Made by a program: the position numbers and the translations under genes. Positions 8,709 through 15,838 of a stretch of DNA of 64,000 bases are shown here, in pieces (within the stretch, counting starts at the first letter, position 1; every line of letters starts with the position of its first letter). This DNA comes from Granulicella sibirica. GTDB lineage: Bacteria; Acidobacteriota; Terriglobia; Terriglobales; Acidobacteriaceae. The notes beneath the pieces were generated by a model. The model worked only from the letters and a program-made list of their open reading frames with translations. It made no database searches and was not told the origin of the DNA. The DNA lies in NCBI RefSeq assembly GCF_004115155.1, contig NZ_RDSM01000001.1, positions 2,108,001-2,172,000 of the forward strand. The letters are read 5' to 3'.

Positions 8709-10070
8709 CTAGCCGACTCTCAGGATCACGCACTTGAGGTAGTTGCTCTCGGGCAGGGTGAGGATGGAGGGGTGATCGGGCGCGGCACCGCGGGTTTCGA
8801 GGACCTGGACGCGGCGGGTTGCGTCGGAGGCGGCGGTGCGGAGGACCTCCATGAAGTCGACGAGGGGGACGTGGTGGGAGCAGGAGCAGGTAATGAGCGA
8901 TCCACCTGGCCGGAGCATCTTCATGGCGCGGAGGTTGAGCTCCTTGTAGCCACGGAGGGCACCTTCGGCAGCTCGGCGGGACTTGGCGAAGGCGGGCGGA
9001 TCGAGGACGATGGTGTCGTAGTGGCGACCGGAGGACTCGAGCTCGTGGAGTAGCTCGAAGGCGTCGGCTTCGATCCAGTCGATTTCGGCGGCGAGATCGG
9101 GATTCAGGGCAAGGTTGCGGTCGGCGACCTCGAGGGCGGAGCGGCTGGCGTCGACGCCGGTGACGGTGCGGCAGGTCTGGGCCATGTGGAGGGCGAAACC
9201 GCCCTGGTAGGTGCAGACGTCGAGGGCTTCGCCCCGGGCGTAACGAGCAGCGGCGGCATAGTTGAGGCGCTGGTCGAGGAAGGCGCCGGTCTTCTGGCCG
9301 GAGGTAGCGTCGAAGTGGAAGCGCAGGCCGTTGAGGGTGAAGACAGTTGCGAGCGGTGCGGGCTGGTTTTCCCCGGTTTCCGCAGGATGGGAGGAGAAGA
9401 GCGGCTCGGGTGATGGGGCGGGGAGACGTTCGAGCTCGCGGACGCGTGGGTCGGGGCGCTCGACGATGGTGAGCTTGTCCATGGGCCCGAGGCCTTCGCG
9501 GAGGGATTCGACGACGGTGGCGCGGAGGTCGTCCTGGGCGGTTCCCTGGGTGAGGAGCTGAAGGATGGCGAGGTCGTTGTATCGATCGATGACGATGCCG
9601 GGCAGGGCATCGGCCTCGCTGAAGACGAGGCGGAGGGCGTGGGTTTCGGGGGTGAGCTCGGCGCGGAGGGCGAGGGCGGCGGCCATACGGCCACGGACGG
9701 TCGCGAGATAGGCTTCGCGGGTGACGGCTGGCTCGGCTGAGACCATGCGGAGGGTGATCTCGGAAGCGTCGCTGTAGAGGGCGGAGCCGAGGGGAATGGC
9801 GCGGCTGTCGACGACGGTGACGAGGGCTCCACCGGCAAAGGACTCTGAGCCGAGCGCGGGGGTGAGTTCGACGACGTCGGAGCGGTAGACCCAGAGATGA
9901 CCTTCGCGGAGGCGGTCCGCAGCGCGGCGGCTGACGACGACTGCGGGACCATAAGGCTTCGGGGCTCCCTGGCGGATTGCGCCAGCGGCGACGCGATGTA
10001 CGTCTGGCCGATTGGCGCTGGCTGGTCCGGTTATTTTGTCGGTCGGCTTTGTCATCCCTGATGGTCGCAT
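8709..10070 (-). CDS. rlmI: Class I rRNA methyltransferase, RlmI-like (23S rRNA m5C methyltransferase)
   Basis: An N-terminal PUA-like domain (LREGHLWVYRSDVVELTP, then GSALYSDASEITLRM) is followed by a SAM-dependent Rossmann methyltransferase domain with the family marker TGAFLDQRLNY, SAM motif ALDVCTYQGGFALHMA, the acidic VTGVDASRSALEVA and motif IV DPPAFAKS; a C-terminal CSCSHHV resembles the RNA m5C catalytic-cysteine region. E. coli RlmI, which methylates C1962 of 23S rRNA, has this architecture in about 396 residues. The frame stays open to a TTG at 10193; I placed the start at ATG 10070 behind a purine-rich AAGAAG (453 aa), with ATG 10055 as an alternative. It heads a two-gene operon with the flavoprotein. 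Confidence 0.86.
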   Translation of the reverse strand: MRPSGMTKPTDKITGPASANRPDVHRVAAGAIRQGAPKPYGPAVVVSRRAADRLREGHLWVYRSDVVELTPALGSESFAGGALVTVVDSRAIPLGSALYSDASEITLRMVSAEPAVTREAYLATVRGRMAAALALRAELTPETHALRLVFSEADALPGIVIDRYNDLAILQLLTQGTAQDDLRATVVESLREGLGPMDKLTIVERPDPRVRELERLPAPSPEPLFSSHPAETGENQPAPLATVFTLNGLRFHFDATSGQKTGAFLDQRLNYAAAARYARGEALDVCTYQGGFALHMAQTCRTVTGVDASRSALEVADRNLALNPDLAAEIDWIEADAFELLHELESSGRHYDTIVLDPPAFAKSRRAAEGALRGYKELNLRAMKMLRPGGSLITCSCSHHVPLVDFMEVLRTAASDATRRVQVLETRGAAPDHPSILTLPESNYLKCVILRVG

Positions 10071-10518
10071 GCGCTTCTTTCTCGTTCGCTTGTTCATGAA
10101 GCTGTGGGCAGGGCACCCCCCCTCCTCATAGCCTGGGTCTAACTTGTTTCTTGACAATGGTTTACGGTAGACCTTCCGCTGCAAATTACTCAAAGCAAAA
10201 AGGTTACGGCTAAAAATTAGTAAAGAAAGGACTTAGGAGGCGAAACAGACTTCGGCGGCGACAAATCCTCGCAAAAGCGGCGTTCTGCACAGAGTTCTCT
10301 TCTTTTGAATTATGTGACTGACTTATCCTCAGAACTTCGATCTGTCTTAAATTGTAGCGGGTCGACCATAACTAAAAGGACATTGATAAGTGATTTTTTT
10401 TGAGTGAGATGTGCGATTTGCCTCTTGACAACTTTTTCCACAGGCCGTCGGCGGCGTTTCCGCGGTGGCTCGAGGGTTTCGGGGGAGCTTTACTCTTCGA
10501 AGAGGGGATGAGTTGTCG
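10071..10518. other. 448-bp intergenic gap, AT-richer than flanks
   Basis: Divergent spacer between the rRNA methyltransferase and the DinB-like gene. From about 10140 to 10450 it is clearly lower in GC than the coding flanks, with A/T runs such as the eight-T run near 10395. It presumably holds both promoters; TTGACA-like hexamers occur near 10151 and 10426 but neither has a convincing -10 partner at 16-18 bp. Two sites one mismatch from the DnaA box TTATCCACA occur (TTATCCTCA near 10322, TTTTCCACA near 10434). No supported gene or RNA was found here. Confidence 0.5.
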
Positions 10519-11085
10519 ATGACGGAGAACGAACGCAGGCTTGCGCTTGATGAACTGACATCCAGTGAGGAACGCGTGGTGAACCTCGTGGCTGGACTGA
10601 CTCCGGAGCAGTGGAGCTTTCGAGAGTCGCCGGATCGGTGGTCGATCGCGGAAAACGTCGAACACCTGGTTGTGTTCGAGGGGTTCCTTATGGGGATCAT
10701 CGCGAAGATGGTCGAAGCCGACGGTTTGGCAGGGGAGCGACCGAACGAGGTTCAAGGTGTGGCCGAGAGGGATGAAAAGGAGCGGCTTGTGCTCGGGCTT
10801 TCGGGGTCCCGCTCGGTTCCTCTTCGGTCCCGCGAGGTGGTACGGCCGAGCGGCCGGTGGCCGGATACCGCAGTGATGGTGGACGAGCTACGGCAGGCGA
10901 GAGCGCGCACGGTCGCGTTCGCCGGGGCGACGAACGCCTCGCTCCGGAGCCACTTTTTCACGCATGTGGCGTTTGGGGATCTTGACGGGTACCAGTGGCT
11001 GCTCCTGATCGGGCAGCACACGGCGAGGCATGTGCTGCAGATCGAGCAGGTGATGGCCGATCCGGGATTTCCTCGTTCCGCGTAG
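10519..11085 (+). CDS. DinB-like (DinB_2) family protein
   Basis: A 188-aa protein whose first half, with LVNLVAGLTPEQWSFR-like spacing and SPDRWSIAENVEHLVVFE, is the metal-binding four-helix bundle signature of the DinB/YfiT superfamily (the NVxHL histidine); a second histidine pair lies at QHTARHVLQIEQV near the C-terminus, as in family members that bind a divalent metal. Members include bacillithiol/mycothiol-dependent transferases and uncharacterised damage-induced proteins. ATG 10519 is taken because the fold begins immediately after it; an in-frame upstream extension to 10465 exists. It is followed 63 bp later by an aldo/keto reductase on the same strand. Confidence 0.8.
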   Translation: MTENERRLALDELTSSEERVVNLVAGLTPEQWSFRESPDRWSIAENVEHLVVFEGFLMGIIAKMVEADGLAGERPNEVQGVAERDEKERLVLGLSGSRSVPLRSREVVRPSGRWPDTAVMVDELRQARARTVAFAGATNASLRSHFFTHVAFGDLDGYQWLLLIGQHTARHVLQIEQVMADPGFPRSA

Positions 11086-11148
11086 GCGCTCCGGAGTTTG
11101 CTGTGGAATTCACGCAGCCAGCGGAAAGGGTGGAGCATCCTAAGAGGC

Positions 11149-12177
11149 ATGGAATATCGTCAGCTTGGCAGATCAGGATTGAAGGTTCCGGAGCTTTGCT
11201 TCGGTGCAGGAACATTTGGCGGTTCGAACGAGTTCTTCAAGGCATGGGGTGAGTCGGATGTCGCCGAGGCGACACGGCTTGTGGATGTCTGCATGGAGGC
11301 GGGGGTCAACCTGTTCGATACCGCCGATGTGTACTCGGATGGAACGAGCGAGGAGATCCTTGGGGCGGCGGTGAAGCATCTGAACCGCGACGATGTGTTG
11401 ATCTCGACTAAGTGCACGTTCCGGCTGGGCAAGGGGCCGAATGATGTTGGGTCTTCGCGTTACCACATGATTCAGTCGGTCGAGCGGTCGTTGAAGCGGC
11501 TGGGAACGGACTACATCGACATCTATCACCTGCACGGGTATGACGCGATGACGCCTCCCGAAGAGGTGCTGAAGACGCTGGATGGGCTCATTCAGGATGG
11601 GAAGATCCGGTACATCGCGTGCTCGAACTTCTCCGGATGGCACCTGATGAAGGCGCTTTCGGTGAGCGAGCGTTATGGCTGGAGCCGGTATGTCGGGCAC
11701 CAGGCGTACTACTCGCTGGTTGGGCGGGAGTACGAGTGGGAGTTAATGCCGCTTGCACAGGATCAGGGAGTTGGGGCGATTGTGTGGTCTCCGCTTGGCT
11801 GGGGACGGCTGACGGGCAAGATTCGTCGTGGGTCGCCGATTCCGGCGGAGAGCAGGCTGCATGTGACGGCGGCTTATGGGCCCCAGGTTCCGGACGAGTA
11901 CCTGTACAAGGTTGTCGATGCGATCGATGAGATTGCGAAGGAGACGGGGAAGACGGTTCCGCAGATCTCGCTGAACTGGCTTCTGCGGCGGCCTACGGTG
12001 TCGACCGTGATTATGGGTGCCCGGAACGAGGAGCAGTTGAAGCAGAATCTTGGGTCGGTTGGATGGGAGCTTACGCCGGAGCAGGTGAAGAAGCTGGATG
12101 AGGCGAGTGAACTGCCGAAGACGTATCCGTATTGGCATCAGGCGCAGTTCGCGGAGCGGAATCCGTTCCCGGTGTAG
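11149..12177 (+). CDS. Aldo/keto reductase
   Basis: A full-length 342-aa NADPH-dependent aldo/keto reductase starting MEYRQLGRSGLKVPELCFG. The catalytic tetrad is visible: Asp in NLFDTADVYSDG with its Tyr four residues on, Lys in VLISTKCTF, and His in IYHLHGYD. The cofactor-binding C-terminal motif is VSTVIMGARNEEQLKQNL. It belongs to the YajO/Tas-like or MocA-type subgroup reducing carbonyls in the cytosol; substrate unknown. The start is supported by AGAGG shortly upstream. It ends just before a hairpin shared with the convergent BrnA antitoxin gene. Confidence 0.92.
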   Translation: MEYRQLGRSGLKVPELCFGAGTFGGSNEFFKAWGESDVAEATRLVDVCMEAGVNLFDTADVYSDGTSEEILGAAVKHLNRDDVLISTKCTFRLGKGPNDVGSSRYHMIQSVERSLKRLGTDYIDIYHLHGYDAMTPPEEVLKTLDGLIQDGKIRYIACSNFSGWHLMKALSVSERYGWSRYVGHQAYYSLVGREYEWELMPLAQDQGVGAIVWSPLGWGRLTGKIRRGSPIPAESRLHVTAAYGPQVPDEYLYKVVDAIDEIAKETGKTVPQISLNWLLRRPTVSTVIMGARNEEQLKQNLGSVGWELTPEQVKKLDEASELPKTYPYWHQAQFAERNPFPV

Positions 12178-12187
12178 GTTGTGAGGG

Positions 12188-12218
12188 GGTCTCGTCCTTC
12201 GGATGGAGGGACGAGACC
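12188..12218. terminator. Hairpin between convergent aldo/keto reductase and brnA
   Basis: A perfect 10-bp stem (GGTCTCGTCC pairing with GGACGAGACC) with an 11-nt loop sits 10 bp past the aldo/keto reductase stop and before the end of the opposing antitoxin gene. The T-tract on either side is short, so it is a probable rather than certain intrinsic terminator, possibly bidirectional. Confidence 0.6.
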
Positions 12219-12247
12219 TTCCGGTCAGTGTGCTCCGGAAGGATGGT

Positions 12248-12511
12248 TCAGCGGGATCGCTGGGCGAGATAGCGCCTGTCGAGAGCTTCACGCAGCATGG
12301 TCTTGATGACGGCTTGACGGCTGATGTTCAGTGCTTCCGCAGCACGGTCCAATTCGTTGAGCATGGGCGCGGTGAAATCTACATTGACGCGCTGCACGGC
12401 TGGCCTGATCACCGCGAACTGACCCGTAAAGTGTCCCGCGATGTTCTCTCCGCGGTCTGCCATCTCGGCGATCTGCTCGGCGTCGATCGGTTTAGAAGAT
12501 GTTTTCGGCAT
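12248..12511 (-). CDS. brnA: BrnA/CopG-like antitoxin
   Basis: An 87-aa protein. Residues 1-45 contain the acidic toxin-facing part (IDAEQIAEMADRGENI) and the C-terminal 40 residues form a ribbon-helix-helix DNA-binding domain (VNVDFTAPMLNELDRAA, then LNISRQAVIKTMLREALD). It would neutralise the BrnT toxin encoded immediately upstream and autorepress the operon. Its ATG overlaps the last 20 bases of brnT and is preceded by a strong GAAAGGAGA ribosome-binding site inside the toxin gene, which would keep antitoxin synthesis ahead of toxin. The toxin-first order is that of known brnTA loci. Confidence 0.85.
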   Translation of the reverse strand: MPKTSSKPIDAEQIAEMADRGENIAGHFTGQFAVIRPAVQRVNVDFTAPMLNELDRAAEALNISRQAVIKTMLREALDRRYLAQRSR

Positions 12512-12773
12512 AGGCTCTCCTTTCTTCCTTTGTTGCTTTCCATAGCGTCACAAGGTGGTAGAACTCTCCCTGTTGATCCTGCCGCACTTCGTAGATGACG
12601 CTATATAGCGTGCCGTCTACCCACCCTATGGCACGGAATTGCTCGGGGTCGTCCGACCGGCGATCCGTGATGTATTCCGTGTTGAAGAGCGTCTGCGCTT
12701 CTTCAAAGCCGATGCCCCGATCCGGATTCGCTCTGAGCCGAGCGCTCTTACGGAGATCGAATTGGAAGCGCAT
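12492..12773 (-). CDS. brnT: BrnT-like RelE-fold ribonuclease toxin
   Basis: A 93-aa protein starting MRFQFDLRKSARLRANPDRG, which matches the BrnT opening (F-x-W/F-D-x-x-K-x-x-x-N) and continues GIGFEEAQTLFN, the G-I-x-F-E-E-A motif. It ends with KATKEERRAYAENIF, the family's A-T-x-x-E-R-x-x-Y tail. BrnT toxins cleave RNA and stall translation. The segment normally read as I-S-A-R-(R/K)-A is VTLWKA here, so a conserved arginine appears lost. The ATG at 12773 has no Shine-Dalgarno; a TATAAC hexamer nine bases upstream would fit leaderless transcription. A longer frame to 12830 exists but lacks family similarity. Confidence 0.8.
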   Translation of the reverse strand: MRFQFDLRKSARLRANPDRGIGFEEAQTLFNTEYITDRRSDDPEQFRAIGWVDGTLYSVIYEVRQDQQGEFYHLVTLWKATKEERRAYAENIF

Positions 12774-12888
12774 TGAGTAACAGTTATACCATCCCGAGTG
12801 ACTGAGATCTCCTGGGCTGTGAATCCCCACATCTCTTAGGGACGGAAGACATCAAAACCAGCAAAGCGTCCCGGCGTAAAGAAAAAGG

Positions 12889-12918
12889 CTCCCGGAGCGC
12901 ACATTCGCGCTCCGGGAG
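12889..12918 (-). terminator. Rho-independent terminator of the LamG-like secreted protein gene
   Basis: A perfect 12-bp GC-rich stem (CTCCCGGAGCGC with its complement) and a 6-nt loop lie 15 bp past the stop codon of the minus-strand gene. On that strand the stem is followed by CCTTTTTCTTT, a good T-tract. A strong intrinsic terminator. Confidence 0.85.
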
Positions 12919-12933
12919 ATCAGGAGTACAACT

Positions 12934-13632
12934 TCAATGGCTGAGCTTCAGACCGGCGAAGTGGGCGATAGTTCCCGGTCCGATCCAGATAGCGATCGCG
13001 CCTGCGTTGGCCGGCTGTTTGAGATCGTGAACGACGAGTGTGGGTTGGTCAGAGCCGTTTACGAAAAGGCGTGCGGTGGTGCCGGCAAAAGTAATTTTCA
13101 TGTGAGTCCAGGCTCCTGGGACGAGATCGACATAGGACTCGTACTTTCCGGGTGTTTCGCTTCGGAGGCCCTGCCAGGGGAAGCCGGGAACGGAGATGTA
13201 CTGGGCGGAGTGGTTGCGCTGGAGCTGATCCTCGGATCGTCCGTTCTTGGGACGCAGATAGAAGCACTCGAAGTGGGATCCGCCAGCGCCGACACGGAAC
13301 GCGATACCGACAAAGCCGCGTAGATTCTCTGGAGCGTTCGGCGAGGTATCGCCGGTCAGATTGAGTTCTATCGATCCATCCTGAATGGACGAACCTTTTA
13401 TGATGGCGATCCGGCTGACGTCGTCGCCCGCGTCACCGGCAGCGTCCGTGAGACGCACCGCGTGTTGGCCACGATAGGACACGGACTCCGCGTTGACCTG
13501 ATGGAGGTCCAGAGCGGAGAGATCGTCGAGGAGCGGTTTTGGGGGCGCAGTAGCGGAACCCTGCGCGTAGCACGCGGGAGCAAGGAGCATGGCGAGACCT
13601 AACGAGAGTAGGGCCAGGCGCAGGATTCTCAT
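12934..13632 (-). CDS. Secreted concanavalin-A/LamG-like protein (DUF1080-related)
   Basis: A 232-aa exported protein with a signal peptide at 1-24 (MRILRLALLSLG, cleavage after ACYAQ). The rest looks like a jelly-roll of the LamG/DUF1080 type: IQDGSIELNLTGD, FVGIAFRVG, SHFECFYLRPKNGR, GAWTHMKITFAGTTARLFVNGSDQPTL and a closing GTIAHFAGLKL. Related domains bind or cleave sugars (DUF1080 includes 3-keto-glycoside hydrolases), but I see no catalytic signature that would assign an activity. ATG 13632 gives the cleanest signal peptide; ATG 13662 is an alternative. It is followed by a strong terminator. Confidence 0.72.
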   Translation of the reverse strand: MRILRLALLSLGLAMLLAPACYAQGSATAPPKPLLDDLSALDLHQVNAESVSYRGQHAVRLTDAAGDAGDDVSRIAIIKGSSIQDGSIELNLTGDTSPNAPENLRGFVGIAFRVGAGGSHFECFYLRPKNGRSEDQLQRNHSAQYISVPGFPWQGLRSETPGKYESYVDLVPGAWTHMKITFAGTTARLFVNGSDQPTLVVHDLKQPANAGAIAIWIGPGTIAHFAGLKLSH

Positions 13633-13760
13633 GTCCTGAATGGGTTGCAGGTAGGAAGCCATCTTGATTGCTGCTATCTCTATGACGGATAAGGGTTCGG
13701 GCTGGCGGTCCTCCGGGCTGGTTGTCCGATGCTGGCGATGGGCGTTCATGAATGAACAGG

Positions 13761-13801
13761 ACGGTGCCCACATCCCCGGGAAGCGAGATGCCGGGCACCG
13801 T
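13761..13801 (-). terminator. Long-loop hairpin downstream of the SnoaL-like gene
   Basis: A 9-bp perfect stem (ACGGTGCCC / GGGCACCGT) encloses a 23-nt GC-rich loop and starts 11 bp after the stop of the minus-strand gene. The downstream T-content on that strand is modest (CCTGTTCATTC), so termination is plausible but not certain. Confidence 0.45.
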
Positions 13802-13812
13802 TTACGCGCAGG

Positions 13813-14322
13813 TCAGTGCTTGATGGGATTTCCGGCTGCCGCGAGAGGATCAACGGTGGTGTTGTGGGCCTCGGTGATGAGCCAGCGACCGTCGCGATGG
13901 ACGAAGACGAAGGTCAGGGCGCTGGTGGAGGGTGGGAAGACGCGTCCGCCGTTGCCGGTGAAGCCTTCAGCGTCGCCGAAGGCGGTGACGACCGCGACGT
14001 CGGGGGTGATGGGGCGGATGGCGACCTGCTTCCAGGGGGAGAGGTTGCGGGTCTTGAAGATGGTCTGATGATATTTTTCGTGGGCCTGATAGACCTCGTC
14101 GCGTCCGCGCCACCACATGCCGACGACGTTGACCCATTCGACGTCGGGGGTCATGTCGGCGACGTAGGCCTTCATGTCGTGATGGTTCCAGGATTCGATC
14201 TGGCGGTCGAGGACGGCGCGGATAGCGGTCTCGTCGGCGGGGGCGAGGGTGAGGGTCTGGCCGTAAGCGCCGCATAACGACAGCGCCAGGATTGGGAGTG
14301 CGAGGGCTGTACGGAGATTCAT
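13813..14322 (-). CDS. Secreted SnoaL/SgcJ-like (NTF2-fold) protein
   Basis: A 169-aa protein with a 20-residue signal peptide (MNLRTALALPILALSLCGAYG) and an NTF2-like cone fold: AIRAVLDRQIESWNHHDMKAY, then DMTPDVEWVNVVGMWWRGRDE, and the closing strands TFVFVHRDGRWLITEAHNT. This is the pattern of the SgcJ/EcaC family of small, often secreted proteins annotated as putative oxidoreductases or steroid-isomerase-like; no catalytic residue can be assigned. The start at 14322 is chosen over an in-frame ATG 18 bases upstream because the signal peptide begins there. Confidence 0.78.
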   Translation of the reverse strand: MNLRTALALPILALSLCGAYGQTLTLAPADETAIRAVLDRQIESWNHHDMKAYVADMTPDVEWVNVVGMWWRGRDEVYQAHEKYHQTIFKTRNLSPWKQVAIRPITPDVAVVTAFGDAEGFTGNGGRVFPPSTSALTFVFVHRDGRWLITEAHNTTVDPLAAAGNPIKH

Positions 14323-14414
14323 GCTCCGACAGTAAGGCATTTTGGGGCGTTCGTCGCCTGAGAATTTAGGCGGCAGGCAAGATGCGGGGTCCTTGGTTTT
14401 GCTCAGCCTGACTG

Positions 14415-14475
14415 CAACGACAACGGCGAGACGCAGATTCCCTTCGGGAATGACAACCAGAAGGGCAAAGGCAAC
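14415..14475. repeat. Dispersed intergenic repeat family A, copy 1
   Basis: Shares with 39187-39236 an ordered series CAACGACAA, CAGATTCCCTTCGGGAAT, GACAACCA and GGCAA(A)GG with short indels. The core ATTCCC-TTC-GGGAAT (14437-14451) is a perfect 6-bp inverted repeat with a 3-nt loop. It lies in the spacer downstream of the phosphatidyltransferase gene and upstream of the SnoaL-like gene. Confidence 0.7.
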
Positions 14476-14496
14476 TGCGTTGAGGGTGACGGTGTC

Positions 14497-15126
14497 CTAG
14501 GCGCGCTGGAGTTTGCGGCGTTCGGTCTCGTTGTAGGTGTAGCGGATGCGGTGGATGACGGTGATCGTCGAGAAGAGGGCCAGCGTCCAGAGGGCGGGAG
14601 CCATGACGCCCCAGTGGTTGAACAGGGCACCGAGGATGACGAGGACGATGCGCTCGGGACGCTCCATGAAACCGACTTTGCAGGAGCCGATGAGGGCTTC
14701 GGCGCGAGCGCGGGTGTAGCTGACCATGAGGCTTGCGGTCATGCAGAAGGCGACCAGGACGACGTAGAAGAAGCGATTGCCGCGAGCGTAGTAGACGAGC
14801 AGGCCGAAGAAGAGGGCGACGTCGGAGTAGCGGTCGAGGACGGAGTCGAAGAACGCTCCGAAGACCGAGACCTGGTTGGTCTGGCGGGCAACGCGTCCGT
14901 CGACCATATCGAAGAGGCCGGCACCGATGATGGTGAGGCCGGCGTAGAGGAACATGCGGTCTTTGTTCTGGGCGCGGGCGTAGCCGAAGAAGATGGCCGC
15001 GACGATGTTGATCAGAAGGCCGATGAAAGTGAGGGTGTTGGGCGAGATGCGCGAGAGCGCCAGCGCGTTCACGATCTTCTGCAGCAGCCAGCCGCTGCCT
15101 TTTCCGAATGCGCTTGTCCAGGTCAT
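14497..15126 (-). CDS. CDP-alcohol phosphatidyltransferase (PI/PIP-synthase-like)
   Basis: A 209-aa integral membrane enzyme with about six transmembrane helices. The full CDP-alcohol phosphotransferase signature D-x2-DG-x2-AR-x8-G-x3-D-x3-D is present at residues 73-98 (DMVDGRVAR, then G90, D94, D98). It transfers a phosphatidyl group from CDP-diacylglycerol to a small alcohol. The following SYTRARAEALIGSCKVGFMERPER block resembles phosphatidylinositol(-phosphate) synthases of actinobacteria and archaea more than PgsA, so inositol-phosphate is a possible acceptor (inference). It lies 46 bp downstream of greA, with a dispersed repeat in the gap. Confidence 0.85.
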   Translation of the reverse strand: MTWTSAFGKGSGWLLQKIVNALALSRISPNTLTFIGLLINIVAAIFFGYARAQNKDRMFLYAGLTIIGAGLFDMVDGRVARQTNQVSVFGAFFDSVLDRYSDVALFFGLLVYYARGNRFFYVVLVAFCMTASLMVSYTRARAEALIGSCKVGFMERPERIVLVILGALFNHWGVMAPALWTLALFSTITVIHRIRYTYNETERRKLQRA

Positions 15127-15128
15127 TG

Positions 15129-15171
15129 AAGGCAGGGAATAGGGGGTAGGGACGAGGGAGTAGAAGACATG
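15129..15171. repeat. Dispersed intergenic repeat family B, copy 1
   Basis: Begins GGCAGGGAATAGGG and ends GGGAGTAGAAGAC, filling nearly the entire spacer between greA and the phosphatidyltransferase gene. Matching copies are at 50402-50450 and 52931-52976. Confidence 0.65.
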
Positions 15172-15172
15172 G

Positions 15173-15676
15173 CTATTTGGCTTCGGGGGTTTCCGCGACC
15201 TCGTCTGGGTCGAGGTCGTGGATGGTGTAGAGCTTGAGGATCTCGAGTTCGCGCTTGCCGTTGGGAGTGATGACGGTGACGGTGTCGCCGACCTCCTTGT
15301 TGAGGAGGGCGCGACCGATGGGCGAGGTGGTGGAGATGAGTCCCTTGGAGACGTCGGACTCTTCGCTGGTGACGAGCTTGTAGCGGATCTCTTCGTTCTT
15401 GCTTGAGTCGAAGACGGTGATGCTTGAGCCGAAGCCGCTCTTGTCGTGCGGGATGTTGGCGAGGTTGACCATGGCGAGCTCGCCCATGCGCTTCTTGAGC
15501 TGGCCGAGGCGGGCGTTGACGAAGACCTGGCGCTGTTTGGCCATGTGGTATTCGGCGTTCTCGCTGAGGTCACCGAGGGCGACGGCTTTTTTGATTTCGG
15601 CGGGGAGTTCGGTGGTGAGCTCGTACTCGAGCTGCTTGATCTCTTCCGCGAGCCTGGCTTTGATTTTTTCGGGCAT
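15173..15676 (-). CDS. greA: Transcription elongation factor GreA
   Basis: A 167-aa GreA. The N-terminal coiled coil runs from about 5 to 75 and includes the tip motif LGDLSENAEYHMAK with the acidic residues that enter the RNA polymerase secondary channel and stimulate cleavage of backtracked RNA. The C-terminal FKBP-like domain contains ISTTSPIGRALLNKEVGDTV, the most conserved GreA block. The ATG is preceded by GGAAGG. A TATAAT hexamer at 15743-15748 on the minus strand could be its -10 box. Confidence 0.96.
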   Translation of the reverse strand: MPEKIKARLAEEIKQLEYELTTELPAEIKKAVALGDLSENAEYHMAKQRQVFVNARLGQLKKRMGELAMVNLANIPHDKSGFGSSITVFDSSKNEEIRYKLVTSEESDVSKGLISTTSPIGRALLNKEVGDTVTVITPNGKRELEILKLYTIHDLDPDEVAETPEAK

Positions 15677-15742
15677 GCTGCCTTCCGGTGTAGCGGCGCG
15701 CTTGGGCTCTGACGTGCGGCGGCGCGCGTAGTAGAAAAGTTG

Positions 15743-15748
15743 ATTATA
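15743..15748 (-). promoter_or_regulatory. Possible -10 element for greA
   Basis: Consensus TATAAT on the minus strand about 70 bp upstream of the greA start, in the divergent spacer with mltG. No good -35 hexamer is found 16-18 bp upstream, so this is tentative. Confidence 0.35.
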
Positions 15749-15838
15749 CGTTGTGAGGGACGCGGTGAGGGCAGGTGGGGTGCCTACGGTGGGGAGCGTT
15801 GGCGATTGGCTTCGCTAGAATGCTGTGACGAGGTGTGA

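Noticed and set aside
10071..10518. Possible replication origin in the AT-rich gap
   Set aside because: Only two imperfect DnaA-like sites, no dnaA/dnaN/gidA neighbours, no 13-mer array.
12774..12830. Longer N-terminus for the BrnT toxin
   Set aside because: Residues upstream of ATG 12773 do not resemble the family, and BrnT proteins begin where the ATG is.
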